Assembly: GCA_019916065.1 (NCBI GenBank)
Contig: CM034234.1
Location: forward strand, 3,935,342 to 3,999,341
Source of the DNA: Vitellaria paradoxa
Lineage: Eukaryota; Streptophyta; Magnoliopsida; Ericales; Sapotaceae
Direction of reading: 5' to 3'
Length of the DNA stretch: 64,000 nt
The notes beneath the pieces were generated by a model that saw nothing but the letters and a program-made list of their open reading frames with translations, made no database searches and was not told the DNA's origin. Of this stretch, positions 22,901-34,979 are shown one piece after another (positions within the stretch are counted from its first letter, which is position 1; the number at the start of each line of letters is the position of its first letter). The position numbers were made by a program, and so were the translations under genes.

Positions 22901-24218
22901 TTAAGGCCAGGGTGGCAATGGCCCTCTGATTTGAACTTTTTTTTTTTTTTTTTTTTGTGGTACTGATATGTTAAATAAATTTTGGCTGTATGTTGATAAT
23001 TTTTCAGTATTTGAAAAAATACTGTTAGCAAAATAAATTTTAAAGTTAAACAAATTCTGTAATAGATTTTAGCAGAATAAAATAAACTAAAGTATAATCA
23101 AAATTAAAGTTAAACAAAATAAAAATATACCTTGTTGGAGTATTTTTAATAATAATTAGATTATAAAAATAATTTTATAATATTAAATTGACTAATAGTT
23201 ATTTTTAAATAAAAAATTTAATAAAAATATGAATAAATATAATATAAACTTTAGAAAAGGTAAATATACTAGTAATTACTCGTGTCTGAAGGTATAGAAA
23301 TGTAATTTAGTGTGTAAATAATTTAAATTTAAATTTATTAAACAAACTCATGTAAAAAAGTATAAAAATAACTTATAAAAATAAAAATCATTAATTAAAA
23401 GAGATTAAAGTATAAAATTTTATTATTTATTACAATTATTATCAGATTTTTTAAAATATTAAATTAAAATCTTTTATATAAAAGGTATTGAAAAAAATAC
23501 GAAAAGAGTAAGAAAAAGGGAAAAATAATCTTGCCTATTTAACAAATTCAACAGTTAAACATATCTTGAATTCAAAATTTTAAATTTATTTATTATATAA
23601 ATGACATCTTTTATATAAAAAATATTAAAAAAAAGGAAAGAGTGAAAGAAAAAGAAAAATAATTCTGGTAATTTAGTAAATTTAACAGTTGAAAGTATCT
23701 CAGATTCAAAATTTTAAATTTCTTGATTATATAAATGATATATAGTATAAAATTATATATATTTAAAATTTAAGTTTTAAGCATATTAAAATTGAAATTT
23801 AATTTAAATGTTTATTTTTTAATAAATTTTTTAAAAATTTAAAATTTAAAAATTTTTAAATAAAAAAATTTAGTTTACTTTGTTTAATAGGTATTCATAC
23901 ATTATTTAATGATAATTTGTATAATTTTACAAAATATAATATATATATATATATATATTTATTTATTTATTTGAATTTCAAATTTCAAATTCAAATGATG
24001 TGTTTTATTATATTGATATATAATAAGTGATGAAATTTAGAAATGATTGGAATAAATGTCAAATCAAAGCATGTGTTTTATTACATAGATATTTATTTGA
24101 ATTTTAATTTTTAAATTTAAAAGATTTGTTTTATTATATAAATATATAATAAGTGATAACGTGGTAAAATTTTATGATGACTAGAATAAATGTCAAATTA
24201 AAGAATGTGTTTTATTAT
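22901..24218. other. AT-rich intergenic DNA, no gene seen
   Basis: This is low-complexity A/T sequence with a TA microsatellite near 23938-23957 and internal near-repeats. Words such as CTTTTATATAAA and TTTTATTATAT..AATAAGTGAT recur two or three times. No exon is supported. Confidence 0.55.
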
Positions 24219-24578
24219 GGCCCTGTTTAGCATCAAGATAAACATTTAAAAATCTCTATAAATCTCTAACAACCTCTTTACATCTAATTTTCCCGACATC
24301 ACTAATTTCAAAAAATTCTAATATTTCGCTAAAAAAAAAAATCTGAAAATAGGTTAACCGAATGTGTAAATTTTTTATACAATTGTATTCTTCGTGTCGA
24401 GAGCTTTCAAACGAGTACCATTGTCGCTATTTTTTATAAATTTTTTTGAATCCATGGGAACGGATTTGAAAAACTGTTCCCATGGTTTACGACTTGTCAA
24501 AAAAAAATGATGCCAAAATTTACCCTAAATCATATTTTATCTCAATTTATCTTATTTTCTCTTGCTCCAAACAAGGCC
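24219..24578. mobile_element. Tourist-like MITE, 360 bp (family with 38.7 kb and 11.1 kb)
   Basis: The ends are GGCCCTGTTTAG and CCAAACAAGGCC, an inverted pair. The interior, read on the minus strand, matches 38721-39056 along its length, including AAAATAAGATAAATTGAGAT, a GGATTCAAAAAAATT block and TGGTACTC(A/G)TTTGAAA. There is no open frame. Confidence 0.75.
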
Positions 24579-25050
24579 TATATAGATAAATAAAATAATG
24601 AGTTTTATTATATAAATTTGTCGTTAAATGTACGAAACCCAAAGGATACGGGACACAGATGAAATAATCCATTTTTTTTTTTAACGTTCGGTAATTTTGC
24701 AAAGAAAGTGGGGGCCACTTAGCCACGTGTCAACTTTAAGCTCGAAGTAGCCGCAAGCCCACGCGGAGGTGAGTAGTGCCGTGGTGGCACCTTCAGCGAC
24801 TGCAGATTATGTGTCAAACTCATCTCACGCGCCCATTTATGGCGTGTATTACACATTTAAGACCAAGAAGGTCTAACACGAACCTGATTATTATTTATTA
24901 ATAAATTTAAATTAAAGATGAAGATTATTAAATAATAAAAATCTGTACAATATTTAAAGGAGTAAATTAACCAAGTCCTATAATAAATGCCGGTATTCTT
25001 ATTGCCTAATCTAATTTGCTTAAAAATTTAATTCAAATGTATTTTATTCA
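24579..25050. other. Intergenic DNA with a GC-richer patch (24,700-24,880)
   Basis: The patch contains CACGTGT at 24724-24730 and CACGCGC at 24826-24832, within AT-rich DNA. No open frame is convincing. It might be a distal promoter part of the FHY1-type gene that starts at 26417, or the remains of something else. Confidence 0.35.
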
Positions 25051-25215
25051 AGATTAGCTCAACTGGTAAGATCTTGAATTTACTTTTCAGTAGTCACTAG
25101 TTCGAGCCTCCTCAGGATCACTGGAAGTTCACTTGATCATTAACTTCAGAATTCAGGAATTAGTCAAAGTATCTGCAAGCTAGTTCAGACACTCTAAGAT
25201 ATCAAAAAAAAACTT
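25050..25215 (+). mobile_element. Probable tRNA-derived SINE
   Basis: TAGCTCAACTGGTAAG fits a Pol III A box and AGTTCGAGCCTC fits a B box, about 50 bp apart. About 110 bp of tRNA-unrelated sequence follows, ending in a run of nine A near 25205-25213. I did not find a clear target duplication, so the exact ends are uncertain. Confidence 0.6.
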
Positions 25216-25820
25216 AAAGTCGATGTTGCAAGCCTCTAACAATCTAAGTCAAGTAACAGGTGCTTCAGGTACTATTGTCAACCTTAACATAATTAAAAAA
25301 TTAGTTAAAATTCAATTTGTTTATTTTTAAGTTGATCTTAAATGAACTTCTAATCGAATTAATTTTAAATAGTTTAATATTTTATACTATATTTATTGAA
25401 TATTAATTTTATCAAATCAAATTTTAATTAAATTCAATAATATAATGAGTTTAAAATTATTATTCAAATTTTCTTCATATATGTTTCAAGTTAAGTTCGA
25501 ACAAACATATAACCAAAATCAAAATTGAATTAGTTGATTTTATGAAATCCTAACAATAACTTAATATAAGTAATGGTACAAAATAAGAAAAGATTTTTAA
25601 AATTTTACACTGAAATAATATGGCATAACTATGACATTATTTTGAAAAAATAACTTATTATAATATATTTTTATTATAATAATGACTCTGCCTTATTTAA
25701 TATATTTTTATTAGAATAGATGACATTCTTTAATAAATTAATTTTTCAATTTAATTAATTTTAATTTCTCAAATCACATGAAATCATTATATCATTTTTT
25801 TAACACAAATGTACACCCAA

Positions 25821-25856
<36 letters not shown>

Positions 25857-26416
25857 TTTGAATCTCATTATGTTTCCTCTTACTTTTATAAATTTCTGTC
25901 TTTCTGATTCAAATACAAAGGTTTTACGGCCTCTATTTAGGTTCTAGAGAAGTAGAAAGAAGGAAATGGAAAGAATAAGAGAAAGATGGAGGAATTTTTT
26001 TTCTAATTCCCTTTTTCCCAAAACAAACATAGCGGAAGAATCGTGCCCAGTAACATTTTCCTTGTACAACCAACGTAAATTAGTTGTAAATACTGGTTTT
26101 TTTTTTTTTTATAACCGAATGCATAAAAAATAAAAATTATGAAGTGTGGAATCCCCACATCACCTCCGATGCGCTTGGCGCTACTTCATAATAGTGTAGA
26201 AGACTGATTGATGGGGGGGGGGGGGGCGGGGAGAGAGAGTGGATAGAGTGAGAAGGAAAGAAAAGTTAAAAGTTTTGGAGGCCGGGATAACCTCGGTGAT
26301 CGGAAAGGAGCGAAATGTTTGGTGGATACAGCTAAATCCTCGATGACTATAAAGACGAAATTGTTCTAGGCTCACTTTGTCTGATTTCATCAACTACTTG
26401 TTCTCTCACAGTGACT
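25216..26416. other. Upstream region and probable leader of the FHY1-type gene
   Basis: There is AT-rich DNA with an AAT microsatellite (about 25822-25854). Within about 280 bp of the ATG lie a short inverted repeat (ATTATGAAGT / ACTTCATAAT, near 26136 and 26185) and a run of 14 G at 26213-26226 followed by CGGGG and GAGAGAGAG. No clear TATA box was identified. No other gene is seen. Confidence 0.4.
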
Positions 26417-29400
26417 ATGGAGGAAGAGATTAGCAATCCATCTGAGATCAACAGGTTTGGCTTCCGGGTTTTCTATATCTTTTCATGCACTGGTCCTTTT
26501 CTGTCACTACGAAGCTTTTGTTTTGATGCTTTTGCACATTTGAACTTGTGCTTCATCAGTGGTAATTACAAAAACTTTTTGCATATTTGAACTTGTGCTT
26601 CATCAGTGGTAATTACAAAAACTATTCTCATCTTTGATGGTTTTTATTTGAAGTTACTGTCTTGGCTGGGTAAGAAATTGATAGATCTCTCTTTTGGATT
26701 TCCTCTTGTTGTGGGTTGAGGGGTTTTCAGTTAAGGATTTTGATTATAGGGATATTTCAGGAATAACCCACCTAATTATCTCCTGTTTTTAGTTATTGTT
26801 GGAATCATTGTAGAAAATTTCATTGAACTTTCATATCTTAATGGTAGGGTCATTTTTTTTTTTTTTTTTTTAACTCAAGGTTGCGGGGTCAGTTTGCCTG
26901 CAGCTTCACTAATTCTTGGACTTGACTAATTCTTGAGACCCTAAACTTAATAATAGGGTCATTTGTTCTGTAACTTCTGTTGTGATATATTCTTGGGGCG
27001 TTACAATTTCAGATTTTTTAGCATTTTTTGGGCTTGGGCCATGAATTTCTTATGTTGATGGTTACAGTCTTCACATATTCTTCTATCCAACCTAAGAGAG
27101 CCGATACAAGGAGGTCAAGCTAGTTGATCATATGGTACACACAATTTATGCCATGCAGAATTGTACCATAGGATGTTTTGCTACCTATACCTTATCTAGT
27201 TGGACGTTCAATATTGTATTTTATTTTATTTATAGTATAAGTTGTCAATTATTGTTTAATTATTCAATTTCTTCGGAAATTTATCATTTAATTGTTATTC
27301 ATATGTTTTTGAGTTTTATTGACTTGTGCAAGGAAAATTTTCTAACAGTGATTCACTGTTAGATTTAGCAATGTATATAATTAGTATCCCTTAATTTATG
27401 CATTCCTTATTTTGTATATCCAATCATAATTAAGATTACTATCTCATTCCTTATTTTGTATATCCTATCATAATTAGGATTATTGTTCTCTTATATAAGG
27501 GACCTTGTAACCTTGTATTCTCATACACAGAAATCAATATTAATACATAATTCTTTTCTTCTTCTTTTATTCTATCATGGTATCAGAGCTGAGGCTCTAA
27601 TCTTTCTTCATTAGCCATTATTTTCTAGCAAAGTTCTGGTGTTGGTATATCTCATCAGCAGAAGTTTTTTTTTTTTTTTTTCTAGTTCTTTCGCTTCTGT
27701 CATTATTCTTCTGGTGCTTATTCCGACATCTGCATATATCATCGGATTCGTCTCTCATAGATGAACCCAACGCCACGTAGCCCTAGCCCACCTAGCTGCT
27801 AGACCGGTTCACTCAGACTGGTTCAGCTCTTCTTTTGGGCTGGTTCAGCCACTTTCTGGCAGCTTTTCAGCCGGTTCAGACCGGTTCTTGGCCTTTTTCG
27901 ATGTTTCGGACGCACTGGTGCTCTCTATTTTATCTAATTCTACTCTATTTTTCATCTATCTTTATCGTGCACTATGAAAGCTGTTTCTGTGGACCGCTCT
28001 GACAACATTATGTCCCTTTCTGTCATTCTGGATGGGACTAATTATGTTTTGTGGGCCCAAGCCCTCTGTGGCTTTATCAAAGGACGTCGTCTATGGCACA
28101 TTATTCCTGTCTCTCAGAAAAAAACCCATCCAAAAAGACAATGAGGATCAGTCCGCTTTTGAAGATCATATTGATGATTGGGAAAGCAAGAATTATCAGA
28201 TTGTCACTTGGTTTCGTGCCACTACTGTTCCTTCCATCAGTCTTCAATTCGGCCGCTTCCAGGGCGATGATTAGTATCCTTCTCTGGCTAAGGCTATTTG
28301 GGATTCTTTAAAGGATCGTTATCAAACCACTGGTCATGCTCATCCGTATCAGTTGCTCCATACTCTTCACCGTATGCGTCAAGAGCCTGGGCAGTCCATC
28401 AATGATTTTCTCTCCCAAATGTCTTCTGTTTAGGATCAACTTGCTTTATGTGAACCTACCTGGCAACACTCTAAAGATGCTCAATTGCACACTATTCACT
28501 GCAATCATTAGCGACTTTTACTATTTCTTATGGCTCTCCATGACACTTTTGAGTCAGTTCGTATCTCATTGCTCCATCGCATGCCTCTACCCACTCTTGA
28601 GCAAGCAATTTCAGAACTTTTGTCCGAAGAAACTCGTCTTGACCTCAAAACCAAGGCGTTGGATTCTGTTCTTGCTATATCACCGTCCCCGGTTTTAGAT
28701 GCCGCTCTTGCCATACCTCAAACTTGGATCTTCTGGCTCATTGGCTCCTCACTCTTGCATCTACTATCAAAACAGGGGTCTACCGCACAATCATTCCTTT
28801 GAGCATTGTCTAGTTCGTGAGTGTTTGACTTGTTACAAAACAGCTCCTGGTCACTTTCAGCGTGACTGTCCCAAGGCTTCCTCCTTTGGGGCTCATTCAA
28901 AAAGGAGATCCTCTAAGTCCTCTGCCAAATCTCATGGCTCTCGTGCCACTGCTGCTGTTGCTTCAGATGGATCCTCCTCCTTTGGTCCATCTTTTTCTAT
29001 GACTGATGTGGAGTCCATCATTTAGCAAGTACTTGCCAAAACTGGTACTCCTCCTTCTACTGCTCTCTCCGTCATGTCAAATACTTCCTCTTGGTATTTT
29101 GATTCAGGATGTTGCAATCATATGACTTCTGATTCTATAATTTTTTCGTCTATTACTTCATCATTCTCAATTCCCACTACTCATACTGTTGATGGTACTC
29201 ATATGTATGTTACTCACACCGGTCATATCTCTATTTCATCTATTTCTCTTTCTGATGCTTATCATATTCCTACTCTTACTTTAAATCTTGTGTCTGTTGG
29301 TCAGTTATGTGAACTTGGTCTCATCATTACTTTTTCTGCTTATGGTTTTTGGTGTAGGACCCACAGACGAAACGGGTTCTTGGGATAGGCCGTAAGCATG

Positions 29401-32400
29401 GACGTCTGTTTGAGATTGTTCACCTCCAACTTCCACCATCCTCTGCTACTTCCGCTGCTGCTTCTGCTTCCACTGCTTCTGTTTTAAATCTTTGGCATTG
29501 TCGTTTGAGTCATGTGTCATTTAGTTATTTGAAAACTTTAATTTCTAGTGGTCAATTGGGTCATGTGGTTTCTGAGAAAGTTGATTGTTTATCATGTCAA
29601 ATTGCTAAACAACCTGCATTACCTTTTAATAAAAGCAATTCTGTTTCTCTTGCACCATTTGATCTTGTTCACTCTGATATCTCGGGACCTTTACCCACTC
29701 CCACTATGGGGGGCTCTCGCTATTTTGTTATTTTTGTGGATGATTATACTCGTTATACTTAGTTGTATCTTTTGACTAAACGTTCTGAACTTAAACAAAT
29801 ATACTCTGATTTCTCAGCAATGGTGAAAACTCAGTTTTCTAGTACAATCAAGGTTTTTCGAATTGATAATGCTATGGAATATCTTAACTCTGAGGTTCTA
29901 TCTTTTCTACGCTCTCAGGGGACACTGTCTCATCTTTCTTGTCCTAGTACATCTCAGCAGAATAGTCAGGCTGAACGCAAACATCGCCATCTTCTTGATA
30001 CAATCCATGCCCTTCTTATTTCATCCTCTTGTTCAGAGAAATTTTGGGGGGAAGCTACTTTTACTGTTGCCTACACCATTAATTGTGTTTCCACTTCGGT
30101 CCTTGGTAATTCTACCCCTTATGAACGCTTGTATGGATCCCCTCCTGACTATTCTCATCTTAGAGTATTTGGTTCTACTTGTTTTATTCTCCTTCAATCT
30201 CATGAACGCACTAAACTCGAACCACGCTCCCGTCTTTGTTGTTTCTTGGGTTATGGTATTGATCATAAGGGGTATCGTTGTTGGGATTTCTCAACTATTT
30301 CTTGGGTTTGGAGATCTCCCGTGATTCTTCTGGTTACTCTCTCTCTCAAGCTAAGTATACTTCTGATCTTTTGACACGAGCTGGTATTTCCGATTGCAAG
30401 ATTGCTACTACTCCGATTGATCCACAACTTCGTCTTACCCTTCTTGATGGTGCACCTTTATCTGATGCGACTCTATATCGTCAGCTTGTTGGTAGTCTTG
30501 TTTATCTTACTGTCACTCACCTTGACATTACTTATGCTGTTTACATTGTTAGTCAATTCATGGCTGCTCCTCGTTCCCCACATTTTTGCTGCTTTGCTTC
30601 GTATTCTCCAATATGTCAAAGGCACCATGTTTCATGGTCTTTATTATTCAGCTCATTCTTTACTCGAGTTACATGCCTCTTCTGATGCCGACTGGGCTGG
30701 TGATCCTACTGATCGTTCTACTACAGGGTTCTGTTTCTTTTTGGGGACTTATCTCATAGCCTGGCGTAGCAAGAAACAAACCCTCACTGCCTGTTCTAGT
30801 ACTGAAGCTGAGTATCGTGCTCTCGCCGATACCACTCAAGAGCTCATTTGGTTTAGTAGTTTCTTACTGATATGGGTGTCACTCATTCTGCAGGCACTAT
30901 ATTATATTGTGACAATTAGAGCACTATTCAGATTGCTCACAATGATATTTTTCATGATTGCACCAAACACATTGAAATAGATTGTCACTTTATTCGTCAG
31001 CATATCAGAAGTGGCAGTGTTCGTCTCATTTCTGTCTCCTCAGCAAATCAAACTATAGATCTTTTCACAAAGGCTCATTCTCCTAGTCGTTTTTCTGAGT
31101 TAATATCCAAACTCAAGTTGATTCCTGCGTTACCACCTTGAGTTTGAGGGGGTGTTAGATTTAGCAATGTATATAATTAGTATCCCTTAATTTATGCATT
31201 CCTTATTTTGTATATCTTATCATAATTAGGATTACTATCTCATTCCTTATTTTGTATATCCTATCATAATTAGGATTATTGTTCTCTTATATAAAGGACC
31301 TTGTAATCTTGTATTCTCATACACAGAAATCAATATTAATACATATTTCTTTTCTTCTTCTTTTATTCTATCAATCACAGGTTGCATTTTGTGTGGAACC
31401 CGTGTATTGAAACAAACAAAAGGGCAAATACATGGTTATATGCTTTTTCTTAATTGTTAACAGGACTCGAGGGAGTTTCAAACAAGCTTGGAAGGACTCC
31501 ATTGATGGGACTAAAATGCTTTGGTCATTGATCTTGTAGAGAGAGAGAGGGAGAGAACCTCATTTACATAGACCATTCATAGTGCAGAAAGTAGCCATGG
31601 TGGGCGAGTGGATGAGATATGGGTACAGAGATCCTAAAATCTGTGAATTGTCAGGCCATTTGGCAGTGGATGAAGCACCTATATTGGTGTTGTATGGACA
31701 TTGCAGTATTGGACAGCTCTAGGTTAGAAGAAGAAAGGTTGAAACGTTTGACAATTCAGTTGGAATAGCTATAATGCTGGAGAGTCTATTGATGTTTCAT
31801 TGCTTCTCAAAGTGAAAAATTTTGAAAGATGTATAGGAATTGATTTCTAAATTAAGAGGTAAACCAGACTATCTCCATCTTTTTTTACCTACCCCCAATG
31901 CCCCCTGTTTTCTTTCTCATCTGTGCACCTCTGACACAAACCCTAGAATTCATAGAGTTGCTCAGATTAAATTGCTGCCTAGTTGGTTTTCACAAACATA
32001 TCACATTGATCTATCGCTGCTGGCTTGACTGAAGATACGACGTCAGAGTTTTGTTAATCAACAACGGATTAGTGAGATGGATCAAGGGGGGGCGGGCGCC
32101 ACCCAAGTTTTGGAAAATTCTTAGAGGTTTAGTGTAATTTTAGCAAAACTTTTGAATACCCCTTAAGGCTCACCTTCCCAAATTTTTTTTTCAAACCTCC
32201 CAATAGCTCTCTCTTGTCCGTAATTTTTCAACCTCACCCCCTAATATTCAACTCCTGGATCCATCACTGTTACTGATACTAGATGATGTCTTTCCCATCA
32301 TATTTAACCATCAAGTTAGTGCCACTTTTTACTCTTTTTCACTTGGAGTCTTGGTCATCTGGCATGACAAGTTGTCCTAGTCCCTTGTATTGCCAAAATT

Positions 32401-33419
32401 ATTTTCTGCAACGCACAAGTTATCAAGAAATGTGGACTATTTCCTGACCTTTTACTTGTCACTGCAGTGTTGATGTCAACAAACTACTGCAGTCCAGCAT
32501 CTTTTACCTGAACAAGAAAAGAAAATTTCAAGCAGAACAATGGGGCATGCCTCTACCAAAGCATCAATGTTGGAATCGAAACCTTAGAGAATGTGATTCT
32601 CTATCTAATGAAAACCAGAGGGTAGAAGATAAGTTAGCAAGAGACGATGAACAAGAATTGGAGTCGGCAAAAGATAGCAATAGTATTTCTGGGGATACAG
32701 ACTCTGTGACGTCTGTATCTCATGATGCCAAAATTCAGGCAGATCATCCAAAGGCATATCTATCTGATAAGCCTTCCACATCCGTTAACAACTGGGGCAA
32801 TAGCCATTTCAAGAATAACGTATATTCTTTGGACAGCAGATCAGTTACAAAATTTGGTGCTGACAGAGTGCAATCACACCATATCCATAATGATTTTGGA
32901 TTACACACTTGTCTGAATTTTGATGATCACCCCGAAGCATTCGGGATGGATTGCAATATTTTAGAACATGTAGAAGGCAGCATTGAGCAGCGTATGGATG
33001 AGGAACTTGAAGATATGCTCTGCTCGAATGAGAAACCTCCAAATAATTATGTTCTTTCGTCTGGAAGATGGATTGTTAATCAGGGTACGTACTTACAGTT
33101 TTATTGTGCCATTTTTACAATGACAGGAGGATTACGAAATCCTTGGCTCTTCTGATTAGGAAGATAAATTCTTCTTTCAATATCTGCTGATTAAGAAGAT
33201 GAGTGTCTTCTTTTAATATCATTGTTTTTTGTGTGTTCCCAAACATCTAGAAGAAAACCAGCCTTTTCTGTTTCCCTCTTCCTTTTCTCCTCTCTCTTTT
33301 CGTCACTTACTGATGTGAAAATACTGCCGCTATTTTTGAATGCAGAGACTCAACCGAGCACCAAGGAACTTACCATTGATAAAGAGTTTGAGCAGTACTT
33401 CTCCATGCTTATGCTGTAG
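26417..33419 (+). CDS. FHY1/FHL-type phytochrome A nuclear shuttle protein, 3 exons, 242 aa
   Basis: FHY1 and FHL carry light-activated phytochrome A into the nucleus, enabling far-red responses. Exons: 26417-26454, 32468-33084 and 33346-33419; GT-AG introns keep the frame. Residues 28-32 (NKKRK) form the nuclear localisation signal, followed by the conserved FQAEQWGMPLPKHQCW block. The middle is acidic, Ser-rich and disordered-looking. The C-terminus has the SSGRWIVNQ block and ends TIDKEFEQYFSMLML, the phytochrome A-binding end of the family. Length is close to known members (about 200-250 aa). Intron 1 is 6.0 kb because a Copia element sits in it; intron 2 is 261 bp. Nothing in the coding sequence is broken. 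Exon 1 is only 38 bp, so its assignment rests on frame, donor site and family N-terminus (EINSVDVNKL after splicing). Confidence 0.85.
26532..26625 (+). repeat. Tandem 47-bp duplication in FHY1-type intron 1
   Basis: The unit containing TTTGAACTTGTGCTTCATCA and GTGGTAATTACAAAAACT occurs twice in tandem with a period of 47 bp (TGAACTTGTG at 26541 and 26588). It is intronic. Confidence 0.85.
27357..27577 (+). repeat. Copia 5' LTR
   Basis: This is the 221-bp terminal repeat, TGTTAGA to TATCA. It contains an internal partial duplication (CTTATTTTGTATATCC..ATCATAATTA twice), a TATATAA box, and polyadenylation-like A/T sequence before the 3' end. Confidence 0.92.
27974..31140 (+). pseudogene. Broken Copia gag-pol remnant (RT core deleted)
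   Basis: The domain order is the usual Copia one. Gag starts at 27974 (LDGTNYVLWAQAL). A zinc knuckle of the form CLTC..GHFQRDC lies near 28826-28875. The protease DSG motif is at about 29100, the pre-integrase HHCC region near 29490-29620, and the integrase core at about 29640-30270. After that the sequence jumps to the end of reverse transcriptase (FLGLEISRDSSG, about 30290-30330), then to RNase H (SDADWAGD, STEAEYRAL, about 30680-30850). The central reverse transcriptase, including the catalytic YVDD region, is deleted at a junction near 30275. There are also several stops and frameshifts (for example near 28130, 28272, 28432, 28509, 29024 and 29760). The element is non-autonomous. Confidence 0.9.
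31153..31373 (+). repeat. Copia 3' LTR
   Basis: This is the 221-bp repeat matching the 5' LTR except at about six positions. It follows directly on the polypurine tract GAGGGGG. Confidence 0.92.
31374..32467 (+). other. Rest of FHY1-type intron 1
   Basis: This is intronic sequence between the Copia element and exon 2. A possible alternative acceptor at 31464 would add a short exon reading RTRGSFKQAWKDSIDG and then reach a stop; this looks like a pseudo-exon. No other gene is seen. Confidence 0.5.
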
Positions 33420-34325
33420 CATATAGTACTCTGATTTGATATAAACGGTGAAGGTGTGGATGTTTGGAATAATGTGTTGTATGGGACTCTTTGTGCCCAA
33501 AAGATGAGAGCTTAAATTGTGTTTGTTATTTTCGGTCAAATGCAATTCTGTATTTTAGCTTTGTGAATTTGGCCTCTCTCTGTCAAGCCTTGATTCATCT
33601 TTATATCCTATGTCAGCTCGCAGAAGTTCACATTTGTAAGCAAGCTTGTGTCTCTCATGGTATTCATGTAACTTTTATTCATAAGAGTTGGTGAATGGAA
33701 AGAGTACCAAATTCTTGGGACGATATTGGTAGCATAAATTGAAGTTGAATTTAGTTAAAGGTAATTTGGGATATATGACACATCAATAGATGTATTAATT
33801 AGGCGTAATGGCATCTAAGTGGTGGATACTGAGAGGGGCGGGATAAATCAAAATTAACGTTGGTAAAAATAAAATATAATCGCAAAAATATTACTAAAAT
33901 TTTTTAATTAGGATAATGTAGAAAACTTGTGAATTTATAACTTGAAAACAATAAACTCATAAAAGTCCATTTTAATTATGGTTCTGCTACCATTTGAATA
34001 TTCTTTTGGTTTAGTAATATTTTTCATAATAATTAAGAAAAATATGGTTTGATGTTATTATAAATTAAAAAATGTACAGTTCAATGTTGTTTGACGGAAA
34101 AAATAACTCTTAATTGGATAGAATGAAAACAAAAAATATATATTCATACAACAAATTAGTTTAATGATTTGACATATATCTCCAACTCAAAGGTTGAGAT
34201 TTTATTTTATAATCGTCACTAGCTGATATTTATTAGAGAGAGAGTTTTGTTTAGTTCAAATTTCAAACTCTATCAGACTTTGGTTTTAAATTTCAAAGCA
34301 TATGTCTGTAGGCACGGATAATTTC

Positions 34326-34357
<32 letters not shown>

Positions 34358-34979
34358 TCAATTTTATTTAACTGAAAAAGGGATTAAGTTGAGTTTAGTT
34401 TAACTGGGAAACGATTTAGGTTAAATTTAGTTGGGTATGCTCTAAAATGCCATGAAACTCAACCATGCTTGCATGGCAGTTGCTTGCGGTGGTGGTTTGT
34501 GAAAATGGATTGAGATCTACGATTTAGAGTGACAAGCATTCACTTACCTATAGAAGAAGACTGAGACCAACACGACTACGATGCCAAGATTGAGACACCC
34601 AGTTTCATTTACTAGTCCCGTGTAAACACATGGGGCACTATCATCTCGAGGCATTTCTTAGCATGAAAACTCTGCTTTGATTAGAAGCAAAACAATAAGA
34701 AGGATTATTAATTCCCAAAAAAAATCAAACATCAAATAATTCTCATATCCAACAAACTATGACCCAGATGTCCACTCCGAGGCTGTTTCCCTCTTTGCTC
34801 AACCACCAACCGAAAAGACATCTGACTGGAGGAGACTTTTTTGGTTCTCTTGATTTTGGGAAACATACAAATTAAAAACAGAATTACTTAAATTAGATCA
34901 AGATAAATTGATGCAAGAAAAAACTCAAAAAAAAAAAAAATAAAAATGGCAATGCCCATCCGGACCCAGTTGATGAAAT
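33420..34979. other. 3' region of the FHY1-type gene and intergenic DNA
   Basis: This is the probable 3' untranslated region up to about 33700, then AT-rich intergenic DNA with a TA microsatellite at about 34331-34352. The convergent laccase 2 gene ends at 34980. I see no further gene. Confidence 0.5.

Larger units (their letters stand above)
27357..31373 (+). mobile_element. Defective Copia (Ty1) LTR retrotransposon, 4017 bp, in FHY1-type intron 1
   Basis: The 221-bp LTRs (27357-27577 and 31153-31373) start TGTTAGA and end TATCA, differing at about 6 sites (roughly 2.7%). TGGTATCAGAGC at 27578-27589 is the initiator-methionine tRNA primer-binding site, and a GAGTTTGAGGGGG polypurine tract precedes the 3' LTR. 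Flanks are TTCAC and ATCAC, a target duplication with one mismatch. The element lies in the same orientation as the host gene. Its LTRs carry a TATATAA at about 27493-27499, so it could supply a promoter or polyadenylation site inside the intron. It cannot encode a full polyprotein. Confidence 0.95.

Noticed and set aside
31464..31540. Possible extra exon of the FHY1-type gene after the Copia element (acceptor AACAG, reading RTRGSFKQAW).
   Set aside because: It reaches a TAG after 25 codons, and skipping it gives the expected family N-terminus from exon 1 to the exon at 32468.
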